Source: Phycisphaeraceae bacterium (lineage in GTDB: Bacteria; Planctomycetota; Phycisphaerae; Phycisphaerales; Phycisphaeraceae). From it: DNA of 64,000 bases. A program made the position numbers and the translations under genes. Below are positions 40,515-50,244 of this stretch, piece after piece; within the stretch, counting starts at the first letter, position 1; every line of letters begins with the position of its first letter. A model generated the notes under the pieces. That model made no database searches, was not told the DNA's origin, and worked only from the letters and a program-made list of their open reading frames with translations. The stretch is taken from the NCBI GenBank assembly GCA_020851735.1, contig JADZCD010000047.1, positions 1-64,000 on the forward strand, given 5' to 3'.

Positions 40515-43500
40515 TTGACGGATCAGCCTACCACGCCGACGCCCGCCTCCACGCCCGGTCCCTGGCGCCGCCGGCGGATCCTGCGCTGGGTGCTGGGGAC
40601 GCTGCTGGCGCTGACGCTGCTGGCGGGGGGCGCCTATTACACGCTGACCAGTCCGCGGCACTTCGCCACGGTGTTGGGCTGGGTGCTCAGCCACATCACC
40701 CACGGGCGGGTGCAGATTGAAGAAGCCACCTTCGCGATGCGCGGGCCGATCGAGATCACGGGGTTTACGCTGCGGGTGCCGGGCATGCCGGCCGAGGGCG
40801 ATCGGCTGTTCACGGCTGACCGGATCTACGTGACGTACAACCCCTGGCCGCTGCTGTGGTTTTCGCTGCGGCTGACGAGCATGTCGTTTGTCAATCCGGT
40901 GCTGCACGTCACCGAGGACCTGGACCAGCGGAAGTTCAACTTCCAGCGGCTGATGGAATTGCAGAGCGGCAAGTCCGGGCGACCGCCGGAGCACTGGCCG
41001 GAGATTTATCTGGGGGCGGCCAAGGCGGTGTTCGGGCGGGTCAGCGGAGGGCAGTACCAGGCGTACGAGTCGGTGGACTTAACGGGCAATCTGATGCCTT
41101 CGTCCAAGGAATCGGGGGGTTATTCGTTGACCCTGGTGCATCAGGTGACCGAGGGTCAGACGGGCGAGATTCTTACCGCCAGCTTCACGCCGCGGGTGGC
41201 GCGGGCGGCGGGAAAGCTCGAGCGTTTTGGGCCCAAGAGCCCGCTCTTAAACGTGCTGCCCCAGCGGGTGATGCAGTGGTGGCGGCAGATGGAGCCGACC
41301 GGGCACGTGGAGCCGATCACGTTCGGCTACGACCCGGACCCGGCGGTGGGGTTTTTCGCCCGGATGGAAGTGAGCGATTTTGAATTGTCGCTGCCCTATG
41401 GAGAGTCGCAGACGCGGCTGACGCAGGTGGCGGGGGTGTTCGAGCTGGCCAACGAGACCATCGCGGTGCAGAAGCTGCACGGGCAACTGGAGGACATCCG
41501 TTGCCTGATCGACGGGAAGGTGCATGGCTTTAAGGCGGACGCGCCCTTTGAGCTTTCGGTGGTGCTGGAGGGCAACATTCCCGCGCAGCCGCGTTACCTG
41601 TTCGCCATGCCGCCGGGGGTGCAGAGGCAATTCGCGCGATTTTCGCCCAGCGGGCTCTTTCACGCCCAGGTGGACGTATTGCGCGAACAGCCGGGCAGCC
41701 CGCTGAACTACAACGGGGTGGTGCGCATCCGCGGGGTGAGCAGCAAGTACGTCAAGTTTCCCTATCCGATGCACAATCTCGAGGGCCAGTTCCGGTTCAA
41801 CCAGGACAGCCTGGACATTGATGCGCTCGAGGGCCTGGGCCCCCACGACAACCGGCTGCGGATCAGCGGGCGGATTTTGCCGCCCGGCGAGGACGCGGCG
41901 GTGGACATCCGTATCCAGGCGAGCGACGTGCCGTTGGATCAGGTGCTGTTTGATTCGCTGGATGCCAAATACCAACCGATTTTCCGCATGTTTCTGGATC
42001 AGGAAGCGCTGGCGCGGTTGTCAGGCCGGGGGGTGGTGGTGGCGGCCGAGGACCCGGCGGCGGCGCAGCGACCGGACCGGGTTTTCGCGTTAGGCGGCAA
42101 GATTCAGGCGGACATTCGGGCGGTGCGTGCGGCCGGGAAGGACAAGCCGTATCAGATCGTCACCCGCGTGCAGGGTCCGGGCACGGGGGCGCTGTTCACG
42201 CACTGGCCTTACCCGGTGCGGGTGCTGGACGGACAGATCATCATTGATCCGCAGAAGATCGCGGTGGAGGGCTTAAAGCTGCAGGGGCTTTCGGGGGCCA
42301 TCCTGCGGGCGGACGGGAAGGTGGATTTGCCGCGCAAGGCTGAGGGGCTGCCGTTGTCGCCGGACCTGCAGGTGGCGGTGGAGAAGGTGCCGGTGGATGA
42401 CCTGTTGCTGGCGTCGATCGGCGGGCAGCAGGAGCGGTGGCTGCGGGAGTTGGGGCTGGAGGGGGCTTTTGACGGCAAGGGGGTGATTGTTTTAGGGGAC
42501 GACAAGCGGGTGGACTTTACCATCGACGCAAGCATGCAGGACGGCCGGGCGCGGCCGTTCGGCGGGCAGTTTGTCATTGGGCAGGTGAACGGCACGTTTG
42601 CGTTAAAGCGGCACAGCGTGACGGTTCACGGCATGAAGGGCGCGCACGGCGGGGGGCGGTTTGAGGCCCAGGGGCAGGCGTCCTGGCGCGAAGGGGCGCC
42701 GGCGGTGAACATGAAGCTGGCGGCCTTCGGGCTGCACTTTGAGGAGCCGGTGCTGGACTTGATTCCGCAGGGCCATCCGTCGCTCGAACGGCTGCGGCCG
42801 ATTTTCGCCGAGCATCAGCCGCGGGGCTTGTTTGACGCGGAGCTGGACTATCGCGACACGGAAGGCGGGGACAGCCACTACACGTTGGCGATCAAGCCCT
42901 ACGCCTTGGCGTTTGATCTGCGCGGGCGGAAGGTGGATCTGACGGACATCCAGGGCAAACTGCTGGTGACGCCCGAGCACCTCTGGGCGGACCACTTGTG
43001 GGCCCGGGCGGAAGAGGGCACGGTGTCGCTGAGCGCCTTGATGGACTTAGGGCCCGACCCGGCGGCGGAACTGACGCTGGACGTGGCGGCCACGCACATC
43101 GGGGAAACCACGCGGGCGTTTCTGCCCCAGGGAGTGCTGGCTGCCATTCACGGGCTGGAACTGCAGGGCGACTACACGCTCGAGGGCGCGCACCTGACCT
43201 GGCGGCCCCAGGAGGAACGGAATCCCATTCTGACCTTCAGCGGGCCGATCCGGTTTAATGCCGCCAGCGCCAACGTCGGCGTGCCGGTGACGGAATTGCA
43301 GGGCCAATTGCAGGTGACGGCGAATCTGATGCCTGGGCAATCCAGCCCGTTCATGAAGCTGACGATGGAGGCGGACAAGCTGCGGATATTAGGCCGGCTG
43401 GTGGAGAACATGCGTTTGCGCATGGGCCAGAGCGCGACGACCGAGCAGCTTTTGATCGAGCAGATGATCGGCTCCTGCTACGGGGGCGTGCTGACCGGGA

Positions 43501-44171
43501 CGGGGCAGATTGATCTGGGCAAGGAGTCGCAGTATCGGTTCGCGTTGGCGTTGCAGGACGTGGCGTATGATCCGATGGTGCATCCCGAGCAGGAGCAGAA
43601 GTGGCTGGCGACCAACCAGCCGCTGGCGGCGAACGCTCCGCTGGAGCGCAACACGGGGACGGCGCTGTTGTCGGCCAGTCTGGCGGTGGGCGGCGCGCTG
43701 GGCGATTCGGAATCGCGTTTCGGGCGCGGGGAGCTGTTCCTCCGCGACGCCCATCTGGTGCAGACGCCGTTGGGCATCGCCCTATTGCACATCCTGAACC
43801 TGAACCTGCCGATGTCCAAGGCTTTCGACCGGGTAACGGCGCGGTATCTGATCGACGGGGACCTGGTGCGCATCGACCGCATCAGCTTCGAATCGCCCAG
43901 CGTGGAGGTGATCGGGTCCGGGTTGTTGCGCTACAGCAGCAAAGCGTTGGATTTGAGGTTGTACAGCCGAAATCCGGCGGGGCTGAATTTAGGGCCGATC
44001 TCCGGGCTGCTGAATCTGGTCAAGGACGAGCTCTTGAGCATTCGCGTGACCGGGACGCTCGACGAGCCGCAGACGCAGACACAGACGCTCAGCGGCGTAA
44101 GCCAATCGCTGAATGTTATCTTCGGGCGCTCGGCGCGGGGCGAGGGTTCGCCGATCTTAGGCTCGCAGTAG
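40515..44171 (+). CDS. AsmA-like envelope protein (giant), TTG start
   Basis: The product is about 1218 aa. TTG at 40515 is used (AGGAAACCGCCG upstream); no ATG lies in a suitable position. One N-terminal membrane helix (RWVLGTLLALTLLAGGAYYT, about 21-40) is followed by repeating amphipathic beta structure. The C-terminal part carries the AsmA-family pattern YLIDGDLVRIDRISFESPSV and LDLRLYSRNPAGLN, ending LNVIFG. AsmA/TamB relatives form long hydrophobic grooves that bridge the membranes and move phospholipids. It lies in the envelope-biogenesis stretch downstream of the LptD-like gene. Confidence 0.8.
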   Translation: MTDQPTTPTPASTPGPWRRRRILRWVLGTLLALTLLAGGAYYTLTSPRHFATVLGWVLSHITHGRVQIEEATFAMRGPIEITGFTLRVPGMPAEGDRLFTADRIYVTYNPWPLLWFSLRLTSMSFVNPVLHVTEDLDQRKFNFQRLMELQSGKSGRPPEHWPEIYLGAAKAVFGRVSGGQYQAYESVDLTGNLMPSSKESGGYSLTLVHQVTEGQTGEILTASFTPRVARAAGKLERFGPKSPLLNVLPQRVMQWWRQMEPTGHVEPITFGYDPDPAVGFFARMEVSDFELSLPYGESQTRLTQVAGVFELANETIAVQKLHGQLEDIRCLIDGKVHGFKADAPFELSVVLEGNIPAQPRYLFAMPPGVQRQFARFSPSGLFHAQVDVLREQPGSPLNYNGVVRIRGVSSKYVKFPYPMHNLEGQFRFNQDSLDIDALEGLGPHDNRLRISGRILPPGEDAAVDIRIQASDVPLDQVLFDSLDAKYQPIFRMFLDQEALARLSGRGVVVAAEDPAAAQRPDRVFALGGKIQADIRAVRAAGKDKPYQIVTRVQGPGTGALFTHWPYPVRVLDGQIIIDPQKIAVEGLKLQGLSGAILRADGKVDLPRKAEGLPLSPDLQVAVEKVPVDDLLLASIGGQQERWLRELGLEGAFDGKGVIVLGDDKRVDFTIDASMQDGRARPFGGQFVIGQVNGTFALKRHSVTVHGMKGAHGGGRFEAQGQASWREGAPAVNMKLAAFGLHFEEPVLDLIPQGHPSLERLRPIFAEHQPRGLFDAELDYRDTEGGDSHYTLAIKPYALAFDLRGRKVDLTDIQGKLLVTPEHLWADHLWARAEEGTVSLSALMDLGPDPAAELTLDVAATHIGETTRAFLPQGVLAAIHGLELQGDYTLEGAHLTWRPQEERNPILTFSGPIRFNAASANVGVPVTELQGQLQVTANLMPGQSSPFMKLTMEADKLRILGRLVENMRLRMGQSATTEQLLIEQMIGSCYGGVLTGTGQIDLGKESQYRFALALQDVAYDPMVHPEQEQKWLATNQPLAANAPLERNTGTALLSASLAVGGALGDSESRFGRGELFLRDAHLVQTPLGIALLHILNLNLPMSKAFDRVTARYLIDGDLVRIDRISFESPSVEVIGSGLLRYSSKALDLRLYSRNPAGLNLGPISGLLNLVKDELLSIRVTGTLDEPQTQTQTLSGVSQSLNVIFGRSARGEGSPILGSQ

Positions 44172-44207
44172 GGAGCGGGATTCGTCCGGTTGTTCCAGGT
44201 GATTATT

Positions 44208-45005
44208 TCAGCGTGGGGGACGGGCGACGGCCAGCCAATCCATGGTGGCGGCGGCTTCGAGAATTTCCGGCGGAAGCAGGGCTTTTTGCGGTTGAACCTG
44301 GGCGGCCGGGCAGCGCGGGAGCGTGGCCAGCACCTTGAGGCCCGTCAAGCGTTCGAGCCAGAGGCGATTGCCGGCCATGGAGGGATCGTCGGTGGCGGCG
44401 GGGTCGGCCACGTAACCATTGACTACCAGGCCCGCCAGGCGGCAGCCGGCCTCGCGCAGGAGGCGTACGGTCATGGCGGTGTGGTTGAGCGTGCCTAAGT
44501 CGGCCCGGGCGACGACCAGCACGGGGTAATCCAGGGCGACGGCCAGGTCGAGCACGGTTTCGTAGCTCTGGCGTTTACCTTCGACGTGAGGCTTGGGGGC
44601 CAGAGGGACGAGCAAGCCGCCGACGCCTTCGACTAAGAGAACCTCGCCATAGTCGCCCAGCACGCGCAGGCTGGTTTCCAGGGATGACCAGGCGACGTCC
44701 TGCCCGGTTTTTTCCGCGGCCGCGGCGGGCGCCAGGGGCGGGGCGAAGCGGATGGGGTTGATGATGTCCAGCGGTTGGCGGCAGTCGGAAAAATGCGCCA
44801 GGGCTTCGGCGTCTTCGCTGACCAGGCCCTCGCGGTCGTGCCGGCACCCGCTGGCCAGCGGCTTGCACACGGCCACGCGCAAGTGGGGGTGGTGCTGGCG
44901 CAACGCCCAGGCGATGGCGCAGGTGGCCACCGTTTTGCCCACGCCCGTGTCCGTGGCGGTGATGAAGAGTCCGGGTTTGCCCGAGGCTGGCTTGCCAATC
45001 CGCAT
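44208..45005 (-). CDS. bioD: Dethiobiotin synthetase
   Basis: The product is 265 aa (ATG 45005; ATG 45023 also possible; both follow the long low-confidence upstream frame). The reaction is the ATP-dependent ring closure of 7,8-diaminopelargonate with CO2. TATDTGVGKTVATCAIAWAL is the P-loop, CKPLASGC holds the carbamate Lys, and VEGVGGLLVPL the Walker B-like loop. LVVNGYVAD is the purine-binding part. No other biotin gene is adjacent. It diverges from an SDR gene 71 bases away. Confidence 0.92.
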   Translation of the reverse strand: MRIGKPASGKPGLFITATDTGVGKTVATCAIAWALRQHHPHLRVAVCKPLASGCRHDREGLVSEDAEALAHFSDCRQPLDIINPIRFAPPLAPAAAAEKTGQDVAWSSLETSLRVLGDYGEVLLVEGVGGLLVPLAPKPHVEGKRQSYETVLDLAVALDYPVLVVARADLGTLNHTAMTVRLLREAGCRLAGLVVNGYVADPAATDDPSMAGNRLWLERLTGLKVLATLPRCPAAQVQPQKALLPPEILEAAATMDWLAVARPPR

Positions 45006-45076
45006 CTTGGCATCATACTCCATGCGCTGCGGACGGCGGCAGGGCCTTTGAGGGAGCCAATCTGGAGATTTCAGCG

Positions 45077-45829
45077 ATGGTGGATTTTCAAGCGGATTTC
45101 GCGGGCAAGGTAGCGGTGGTGACGGGGGGGACCGACGGCCTGGGCAAGCACCTGACCCAGACGCTGATCGGCTTGGGGGCGACGGTTTACTTTTGCGCCC
45201 GGCGCGTGGAACTGGGGCAAGCGCTGGTTGCCGAGTGCGGCCCACAAGCGCGTTTTGTGGCTTGCGATCTGGCGGACCCCAGACAGGCCCGCGACTTTAT
45301 CACCCAGGCTGGGCAAGGGGGGGCGATCGATTACCTGGTGAACAACGCGGCCATCGATCCGCGCATTGAATTCGCCCAGGCGACCGACGCGGACTTTGAC
45401 CGGCTGATGGCGATCAACCTGCGGCCGTTTTTCTCCGCCACCCACGCGGCGTTGCCGTATCTGAAGGCTGGGCGGGGCAAGGCGATCGTGAACATCTGCA
45501 CCACCAATTACATGCTGGGCCTGTCGCCGTTTACGCTCTATAACGCGTCCAAGTCGGCGGTGGTGGGCTTCACGCGCTCGCTGGCCCGCGAGCTTGGGCC
45601 GCTGGGCATTCGCGCCAACGTGCTATCGCCGGGCTGGATCATGACCGACAAGCAGCTCCGCGCGCACGTGACCGAAGAGGACAAGAAGCAGTTGCTGGAG
45701 GCTCAGGCGCTGAAGTTTCTGCTTAAGGAAGCGGACGTGACGCCGGCCACGCTGTTTTTGCTCTCGTCGGCGGCGCGGGGAATCACCGGGCAGAACCTGG
45801 TGGTCGACGGCGGAAAGGTGATGTATTAA
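45077..45829 (+). CDS. Short-chain dehydrogenase/reductase
   Basis: The product is 250 aa, full length. VVTGGTDGLGKHLTQTL is the TGxxxGxG cofactor loop, NNAAIDPR the NNAA motif, NICTTNY holds the catalytic Ser-position (Thr/Ser region), and YNASKSAVVGF the Tyr-Lys pair. SPGWIMTDKQL follows. FabG-like fold; the substrate is unknown. The N-terminal sequence VDFQADFAGKVAVVTG is typical. Confidence 0.9.
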   Translation: MVDFQADFAGKVAVVTGGTDGLGKHLTQTLIGLGATVYFCARRVELGQALVAECGPQARFVACDLADPRQARDFITQAGQGGAIDYLVNNAAIDPRIEFAQATDADFDRLMAINLRPFFSATHAALPYLKAGRGKAIVNICTTNYMLGLSPFTLYNASKSAVVGFTRSLARELGPLGIRANVLSPGWIMTDKQLRAHVTEEDKKQLLEAQALKFLLKEADVTPATLFLLSSAARGITGQNLVVDGGKVMY

Positions 45830-45878
45830 GAAGTAGGGATTGGGGACTGAGTTTCGGGGGGAACATCGGCAGAAATAT

Positions 45879-45976
45879 TTACCACGGAGAGCACAGAGGT
45901 CACGGAGATGGATTCAAAAACATCGTGACTCTGGAATCTGATCGTTCTCTGTGTTCTCCGTGATCTCGGTGGTAAA
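45879..45976. repeat. Inverted repeat of ACCACGGAGA/TCTCCGTG type
   Basis: The left arm (TTTACCACGGAGAGCACAGA) and right arm (TTCTCTGTGTTCTCCGTGAT) are imperfect complements, with a partial repeat continuing to 46020. Words like ACCACGGAGA are common intergenic repeats in unrelated bacteria as I recall; I have not verified that here. Confidence 0.75.
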
Positions 45977-46048
45977 AATACGTGGTAAAAAACTCTGCGT
46001 TCTCGGCGCACTCTGCGGTGAGAATGCTTCTTTCAGGGATATTGGGAT

Positions 46049-47536
46049 TTACGGCTTGGCCTGGACCAGGTCGCGGGCGACTTTCCAGACGTCGCCGGCG
46101 CCCATGGTGACCACCAGATCGCCGGGGCGGGCGATCATGCGCAGCTGCTCGACGATGGCCTCTAAGGGGTGGACGTGCAGGGCCTGCTGCCCGCGGCGGC
46201 GGAGGCGCAGGACCAGGTCATTGGCGCTGACGGCCTGGCGTTCCTGTTCGCTGTCGCGCACGAAGTAGATTTCCGGGACGATGACGATGTCGGCCTCGGA
46301 AAAGCTGGCCGCGAACTGCTCCATCAAAAAGCGAGTCCGGCTGTGCTGATGCGGCTGAAAGACGCAGATCATCCGCTGCGGCTGATAGTGGCGGCGCAGG
46401 GCCCGGAGGGTGGTGTCGATTTCCGTGGGGTGATGCCCGTAGTCGTCCACGACGGTGATGGTCCCGCCGTCCACGCGGGGCTGGCCGATGCGTTGCATGC
46501 GGCGGTCCAGGCCCTCGAAGGACCCGATGGCCGAGCTGATTTTTTCCCAGGCAGCCCCTAAGCGATGCGCGGTGACGGCTGCGGCGGCGGCGTTGTAGGC
46601 CATGTGATCGCCCGGCAGGGGGCTTTCCCAACTGGCGACTTTTTGTCCGCGATGATGCAGGCTGACCTGCGGGCGAAGGCCGTGGGTGCGGAGGGTCTGG
46701 GGGCGGGTGTCGACGTTGACTTCCCAATCCGCCTGCGGGGCGAAGCCGATGGTCTCGACCTTGCAGTTAAGACCGGCGCAGATCGTCAGGCGGTGGGGCA
46801 TTTCATGGTTGATTAACAGCGACCCGTGCTCGGGCACCAGGCGGGCGAAGGTGGCGAAGGCCTGGATGATGGCGTCGAGGTTGGGATAGACGTCCAGGTG
46901 GTCTTCCTCGACGTTAAGAATCAGGGCGTGGGTGGGGCGAAGGTTGTGGAAGGAACGGTCGAACTCGCAGGCCTCGGCCACCAGAAAATCGCTCTGGCCC
47001 ACGTGCCAGCCCCCGCCGATCTGCGGGCAATTGGCGCCGACGATCACCGAAGGGTCCAGCCCGCATTGGATGAGGATGTGTCCCAGGAGCGAGGTGGTGG
47101 AAGACTTGCCGTGCGTGCCGGCGACGGCGATGCCGGTGCGGCCGATCATCAGGCGTCCGAGCAGCTGGGCGTACTTGAGGATCATCAGGCCGCGTTTGCG
47201 GGCGGCGACGACCTCGGGGTGTTCCGAGTTGATGGCGGCGGAGATCACCAGCAGATTGCAGTCGGCCGGGACGCTCTGGGCGGATTGTTCTAAGACGATG
47301 GGGAAACCCTCGGAGCGCAGGGCCTGGATGGTGGCCGTGTCACTTTTGTCACTGCCCGAGCAGAGGGCGCCGGCGTGGCGGGCCATGCGTGCCAGCCCGG
47401 ACATTCCGCACCCGCCGATGCCCACAAAGTGCAATCGTTTGCCGGCCAGATTGATGGCTTGTGCTTGATTATCGGACCCCGCGGGCGCCGCCGCGGCGGG
47501 GTTGGCAGGAATCGCTGAAGTAGGGGTGGATGTCAT
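46049..47536 (-). CDS. murC: UDP-N-acetylmuramate--L-alanine ligase
   Basis: The product is 495 aa, full length. MurC adds L-Ala to UDP-MurNAc in peptidoglycan precursor synthesis. LHFVGIGGCGMSGLARMA (35-52) is the N-terminal UDP-binding loop, VAGTHGKSSTTSL (138-150) the ATP loop, DYGHHPTEI the C-terminal signature, and FQPHQHSRTRFLM the last motif. The 25-residue Ala/Pro-rich N-terminal tail before GKRLHF is dispensable by family comparison. It is convergent with the upstream SDR transcript. Confidence 0.95.
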   Translation of the reverse strand: MTSTPTSAIPANPAAAAPAGSDNQAQAINLAGKRLHFVGIGGCGMSGLARMARHAGALCSGSDKSDTATIQALRSEGFPIVLEQSAQSVPADCNLLVISAAINSEHPEVVAARKRGLMILKYAQLLGRLMIGRTGIAVAGTHGKSSTTSLLGHILIQCGLDPSVIVGANCPQIGGGWHVGQSDFLVAEACEFDRSFHNLRPTHALILNVEEDHLDVYPNLDAIIQAFATFARLVPEHGSLLINHEMPHRLTICAGLNCKVETIGFAPQADWEVNVDTRPQTLRTHGLRPQVSLHHRGQKVASWESPLPGDHMAYNAAAAAVTAHRLGAAWEKISSAIGSFEGLDRRMQRIGQPRVDGGTITVVDDYGHHPTEIDTTLRALRRHYQPQRMICVFQPHQHSRTRFLMEQFAASFSEADIVIVPEIYFVRDSEQERQAVSANDLVLRLRRRGQQALHVHPLEAIVEQLRMIARPGDLVVTMGAGDVWKVARDLVQAKP

Positions 47537-47673
47537 GGCCTCGCCTCCGCCGCTAAAGCATCATATCCGCAAGTTCCGTATGCCATCGGCCGGGGGTGCG
47601 TTTCTCCCGCAATCATCCCCAATTTTATCTGGCGTGGATTGGCGTTCTGACCGACCCCGGCTACCATGCCAGC

Positions 47674-49380
47674 ATGAGCATTGGAAGCTTCTGCCTGGTC
47701 CTGCACGGCCATCTTCCCTACGTCCTTAGGCATGGTATCTGGCCGCACGGGGAGGACTGGCTGTACGAAGCGGCGGCGGAGACGTATCTGCCGATCTTGT
47801 CCATGATCGACGAGTGTGTTTTTCTCAACGCCCGTCCGCACATGGTGATGGGTTTGACGCCGGTGCTCCTCGAGCAGCTGGCCAGCGATCACTTTAAGAA
47901 AGGTTTTGAGCATTACCTGGAGGACCGCATCGACCGGGCCCGCCAGGACCGCAAGGATTTTGAGTCCTTCGGCAACGGGCACATGAGCTATCTGGCCGAC
48001 CGCTGGGTGGAGTGGTTCAGCAAGCTGGGCGAACAGTTCCAGCGCCTTAATCGCGACATCCCCGCCGCCTACGCGCAGCGGGCCCGGGAGGGGTTGATCC
48101 AGATATTGACCTCCACCGCCACGCACGCGTATCTGCCGCTGCTTTACGAAGATGCCTCGATCCGCGCCCAGCTGCGGGCGGGGTTGGCCTCGTCGCACCG
48201 TATCCTGGGCTTTAAGCCCACGGGCATGTGGCTGCCCGAATGCGCCTATCGGCCCGGCGGGGCGTGGAATCCGCCCAACCACTGGGCGGGCAAGAGCGGG
48301 CGCATCGGCATCGAGCACCTGATCGCCGACGAGACGATCAACCACTTTTTCGTGGAAAATCACCTGATCGAACGGGCCAATTCCGAGCAGGTGTTCAACG
48401 ACGGCGGGTGGTGGAAGGTGAACTGGAGCGAGGCGGAAAAATACGCCAATCGCGGTTGGCGCTCGGTGCATGAGCCGCACGGAGTCAACAGCGACGGCAC
48501 GGGGCTGGCGCGGGTGTCGGTGTTCGCCCGCGATCCGGGCGTCTGCCAGCAGGTGTGGTCGGGGGACATCGGCTATCCGGCCGACGGAGCGTATCTGGAA
48601 TTCCACAAGAAGTGGGGGCCCAAGCGCGGGCTGCGCTACTGGAAGATCACCGGGCACAAGACCGACCTGGGCGAAAAGCACCTGTATTACCCGGAAAACA
48701 TTCCCTCGAAGATTCACGAACATGCCTCGCACTTCTGTTCGTATGTGCGTGAGCGGCTGTGGGACTATCACCATCGCACCGGGCGGCACGGCGTGTGCGT
48801 AGCCTGCTTTGACGCCGAGCTGTTCGGGCACTGGTGGTTTGAAGGCCCCCAGTTCCTGCGCGACGTGATGCTCAGCCTCAACGCAGACCCGGACGTGGAC
48901 GTGGTGACGGCTGAGCAATTTCTGGGCAATCACTGGGTGGACAAGGTGGTGTCGCTGCCCGAAGGGTCCTGGGGCGACGGCGGGGATCACCGGGTGTGGT
49001 CCAATCCGCAGGTCAACTGGATGTGGGACATCGAATACCGCTGCGAAGCCCTGTTCGGCAAGAACACCTGCGAATTGCCCTGGCAGAATAATAAGCCCGT
49101 GGAGGACCTTTTAAAGAAGGCCGCCCGCGAGCTGCTGCTCCTGCAGGCCAGCGACTGGCAGTTCAACATCACCCGCGGCCAGTCCATCGACTACGCCATC
49201 AAGCGCTTCATGCAGCACGTCTCACGCTTTGAGGTCCTGCTGGACCTGGCTGAACGCACCGCCCATGACACCAGCTATCTGGGCAAGCTCAATGAAATTG
49301 AGCAATTTGAAGCCAAGGACGCCGAGCTGCACGACATCATCTTCCCCGACATTGACTTGAAGTGGTGGAGCATGGGCTGA
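47674..49380 (+). CDS. GH57 1,4-alpha-glucan branching enzyme-type protein
   Basis: The product is 568 aa from ATG at 47674. The GH57 first motif HGHLPY is at 11-16, the catalytic Glu at 189 in WLPECAYRP, and the second acid at about 380 in FDAELFGHWWFEGP. A C-terminal helical region (VNWMWDIEYRCEALF and onwards) matches the DUF1957 part of Thermus-type branching enzymes. The predicted reaction is alpha-1,4 to alpha-1,6 transglycosylation in glycogen synthesis. Other glycogen genes are not adjacent. Confidence 0.85.
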   Translation: MSIGSFCLVLHGHLPYVLRHGIWPHGEDWLYEAAAETYLPILSMIDECVFLNARPHMVMGLTPVLLEQLASDHFKKGFEHYLEDRIDRARQDRKDFESFGNGHMSYLADRWVEWFSKLGEQFQRLNRDIPAAYAQRAREGLIQILTSTATHAYLPLLYEDASIRAQLRAGLASSHRILGFKPTGMWLPECAYRPGGAWNPPNHWAGKSGRIGIEHLIADETINHFFVENHLIERANSEQVFNDGGWWKVNWSEAEKYANRGWRSVHEPHGVNSDGTGLARVSVFARDPGVCQQVWSGDIGYPADGAYLEFHKKWGPKRGLRYWKITGHKTDLGEKHLYYPENIPSKIHEHASHFCSYVRERLWDYHHRTGRHGVCVACFDAELFGHWWFEGPQFLRDVMLSLNADPDVDVVTAEQFLGNHWVDKVVSLPEGSWGDGGDHRVWSNPQVNWMWDIEYRCEALFGKNTCELPWQNNKPVEDLLKKAARELLLLQASDWQFNITRGQSIDYAIKRFMQHVSRFEVLLDLAERTAHDTSYLGKLNEIEQFEAKDAELHDIIFPDIDLKWWSMG

Positions 49381-49430
49381 AGGGAAGGGGGCGGGCGCCA
49401 GGAATCAGAGGAAGTCAAGGGATAAGGAGT

Positions 49431-49453
49431 AGCCCCACGTGGAAACGTGGGGC
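49431..49453. repeat. AGCCC hairpin, inner arm CACGT/ACGTG, GGAA loop
   Basis: AGCCCCACGT/ACGTGGGGCT around GGAA. A variant is at 54402-54426. Confidence 0.75.
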
Positions 49454-49511
49454 TGGATCGGGCGATTGACGACTGTGATTTGGGTTTTCGAGTTTGCTTG
49501 TTTACTCAATA

Positions 49512-49542
49512 CGGCCCCACCTTTCCAGGTGGGGCTTTTTTT
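49512..49542 (+). terminator. Terminator with AGCCC-type stem
   Basis: GGCCCCACCT/AGGTGGGGC around TTCC, then TTTTTTT, 130 bases after the GH57 stop. It is a plausible rightward stop and also a member of the hairpin family. Confidence 0.7.
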
Positions 49543-49640
49543 GCCCCTTAACTTCTGCCCCATTGCCAGGCCGGCCGCAAAGAAGCCGGCTCAGGGTGGA
49601 TATGATTACCGGGTATGATGGTCCGCCAAGGAGTCAAAAC

Positions 49641-50228
49641 ATGGCTAATTCGACCCAGGGTTTAAGCGAGATCGACGCGGCAACACTCAAAGGTTGGCTG
49701 GACAGCCAGCAGGCTCTGCTTATCGACGTGCGTGAGCCCGTTGAGCACGGAGCCGAGAAGATACCCGGCGCGCTGCTGGTTCCCTTGACGGGATTCGACC
49801 CCGCCCAGGTGCCGGCGGCGGGGGATAAGAAGCTGGTGCTGCACTGCAAAGGGGGGATGCGTTCGCGCAAGGCTGGTGAAATTCTGGTGGCGGGCGGGCG
49901 CGGGGCGGTGTATTCGCTTACGGGCGGCATCGAAGCCTGGAAGCAGGCGGGTCTGCCGGTGCAGCGTGCGGAACGGAAGATCATCGAGGTTCAGCAGCAG
50001 GTGTTTATCGTGATTTCCATCATGATCCTGGCGGGCCTGGCTTTGGGGGTGTGGGTCAATCCGTGGTGGCTGCTGTTGCCGACGTTCGCCGGTTTGGGGC
50101 TGCTTAACGCGGGCCTGACCGGATTCTGCCCGTTGCTGACGGTGATGGCCAAGATGCCGTGGAACCAGGTCAAGAGCACGTGCTCTTCCGGGGGTGCTTC
50201 CGGGGGCGGGTGCGGCTGCGGACACTAA
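49641..50228 (+). CDS. Membrane rhodanese, YgaP-like
   Basis: The product is 195 aa. ATG at 49641 has AAGGAG seven bases upstream, deciding against longer starts. A rhodanese domain (LLIDVREPVEHGAEKIPGAL; active-site Cys69 in HCKGGMRSRKAG) is followed by two membrane helices (VFIVISIMILAGLALGVWV and LLLPTFAGLGLLNAGLTGF) of the DUF2892/YgaP type. Such proteins carry persulfide sulfur at the membrane. The C-terminal tail is Gly/Cys-rich (GGASGGGCGCGH) and is partly encoded by CTTCCGGGGG words. Confidence 0.9.
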   Translation: MANSTQGLSEIDAATLKGWLDSQQALLIDVREPVEHGAEKIPGALLVPLTGFDPAQVPAAGDKKLVLHCKGGMRSRKAGEILVAGGRGAVYSLTGGIEAWKQAGLPVQRAERKIIEVQQQVFIVISIMILAGLALGVWVNPWWLLLPTFAGLGLLNAGLTGFCPLLTVMAKMPWNQVKSTCSSGGASGGGCGCGH

Positions 50229-50244
50229 GAGCCCCTAACAAACA

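Noticed and set aside
49512-49542. Every AGCCC hairpin as a terminator
   Set aside because: Only a few (21568, 49512, 60614, perhaps 21708) have an adjacent T-run; the others lie without one or inside genes.
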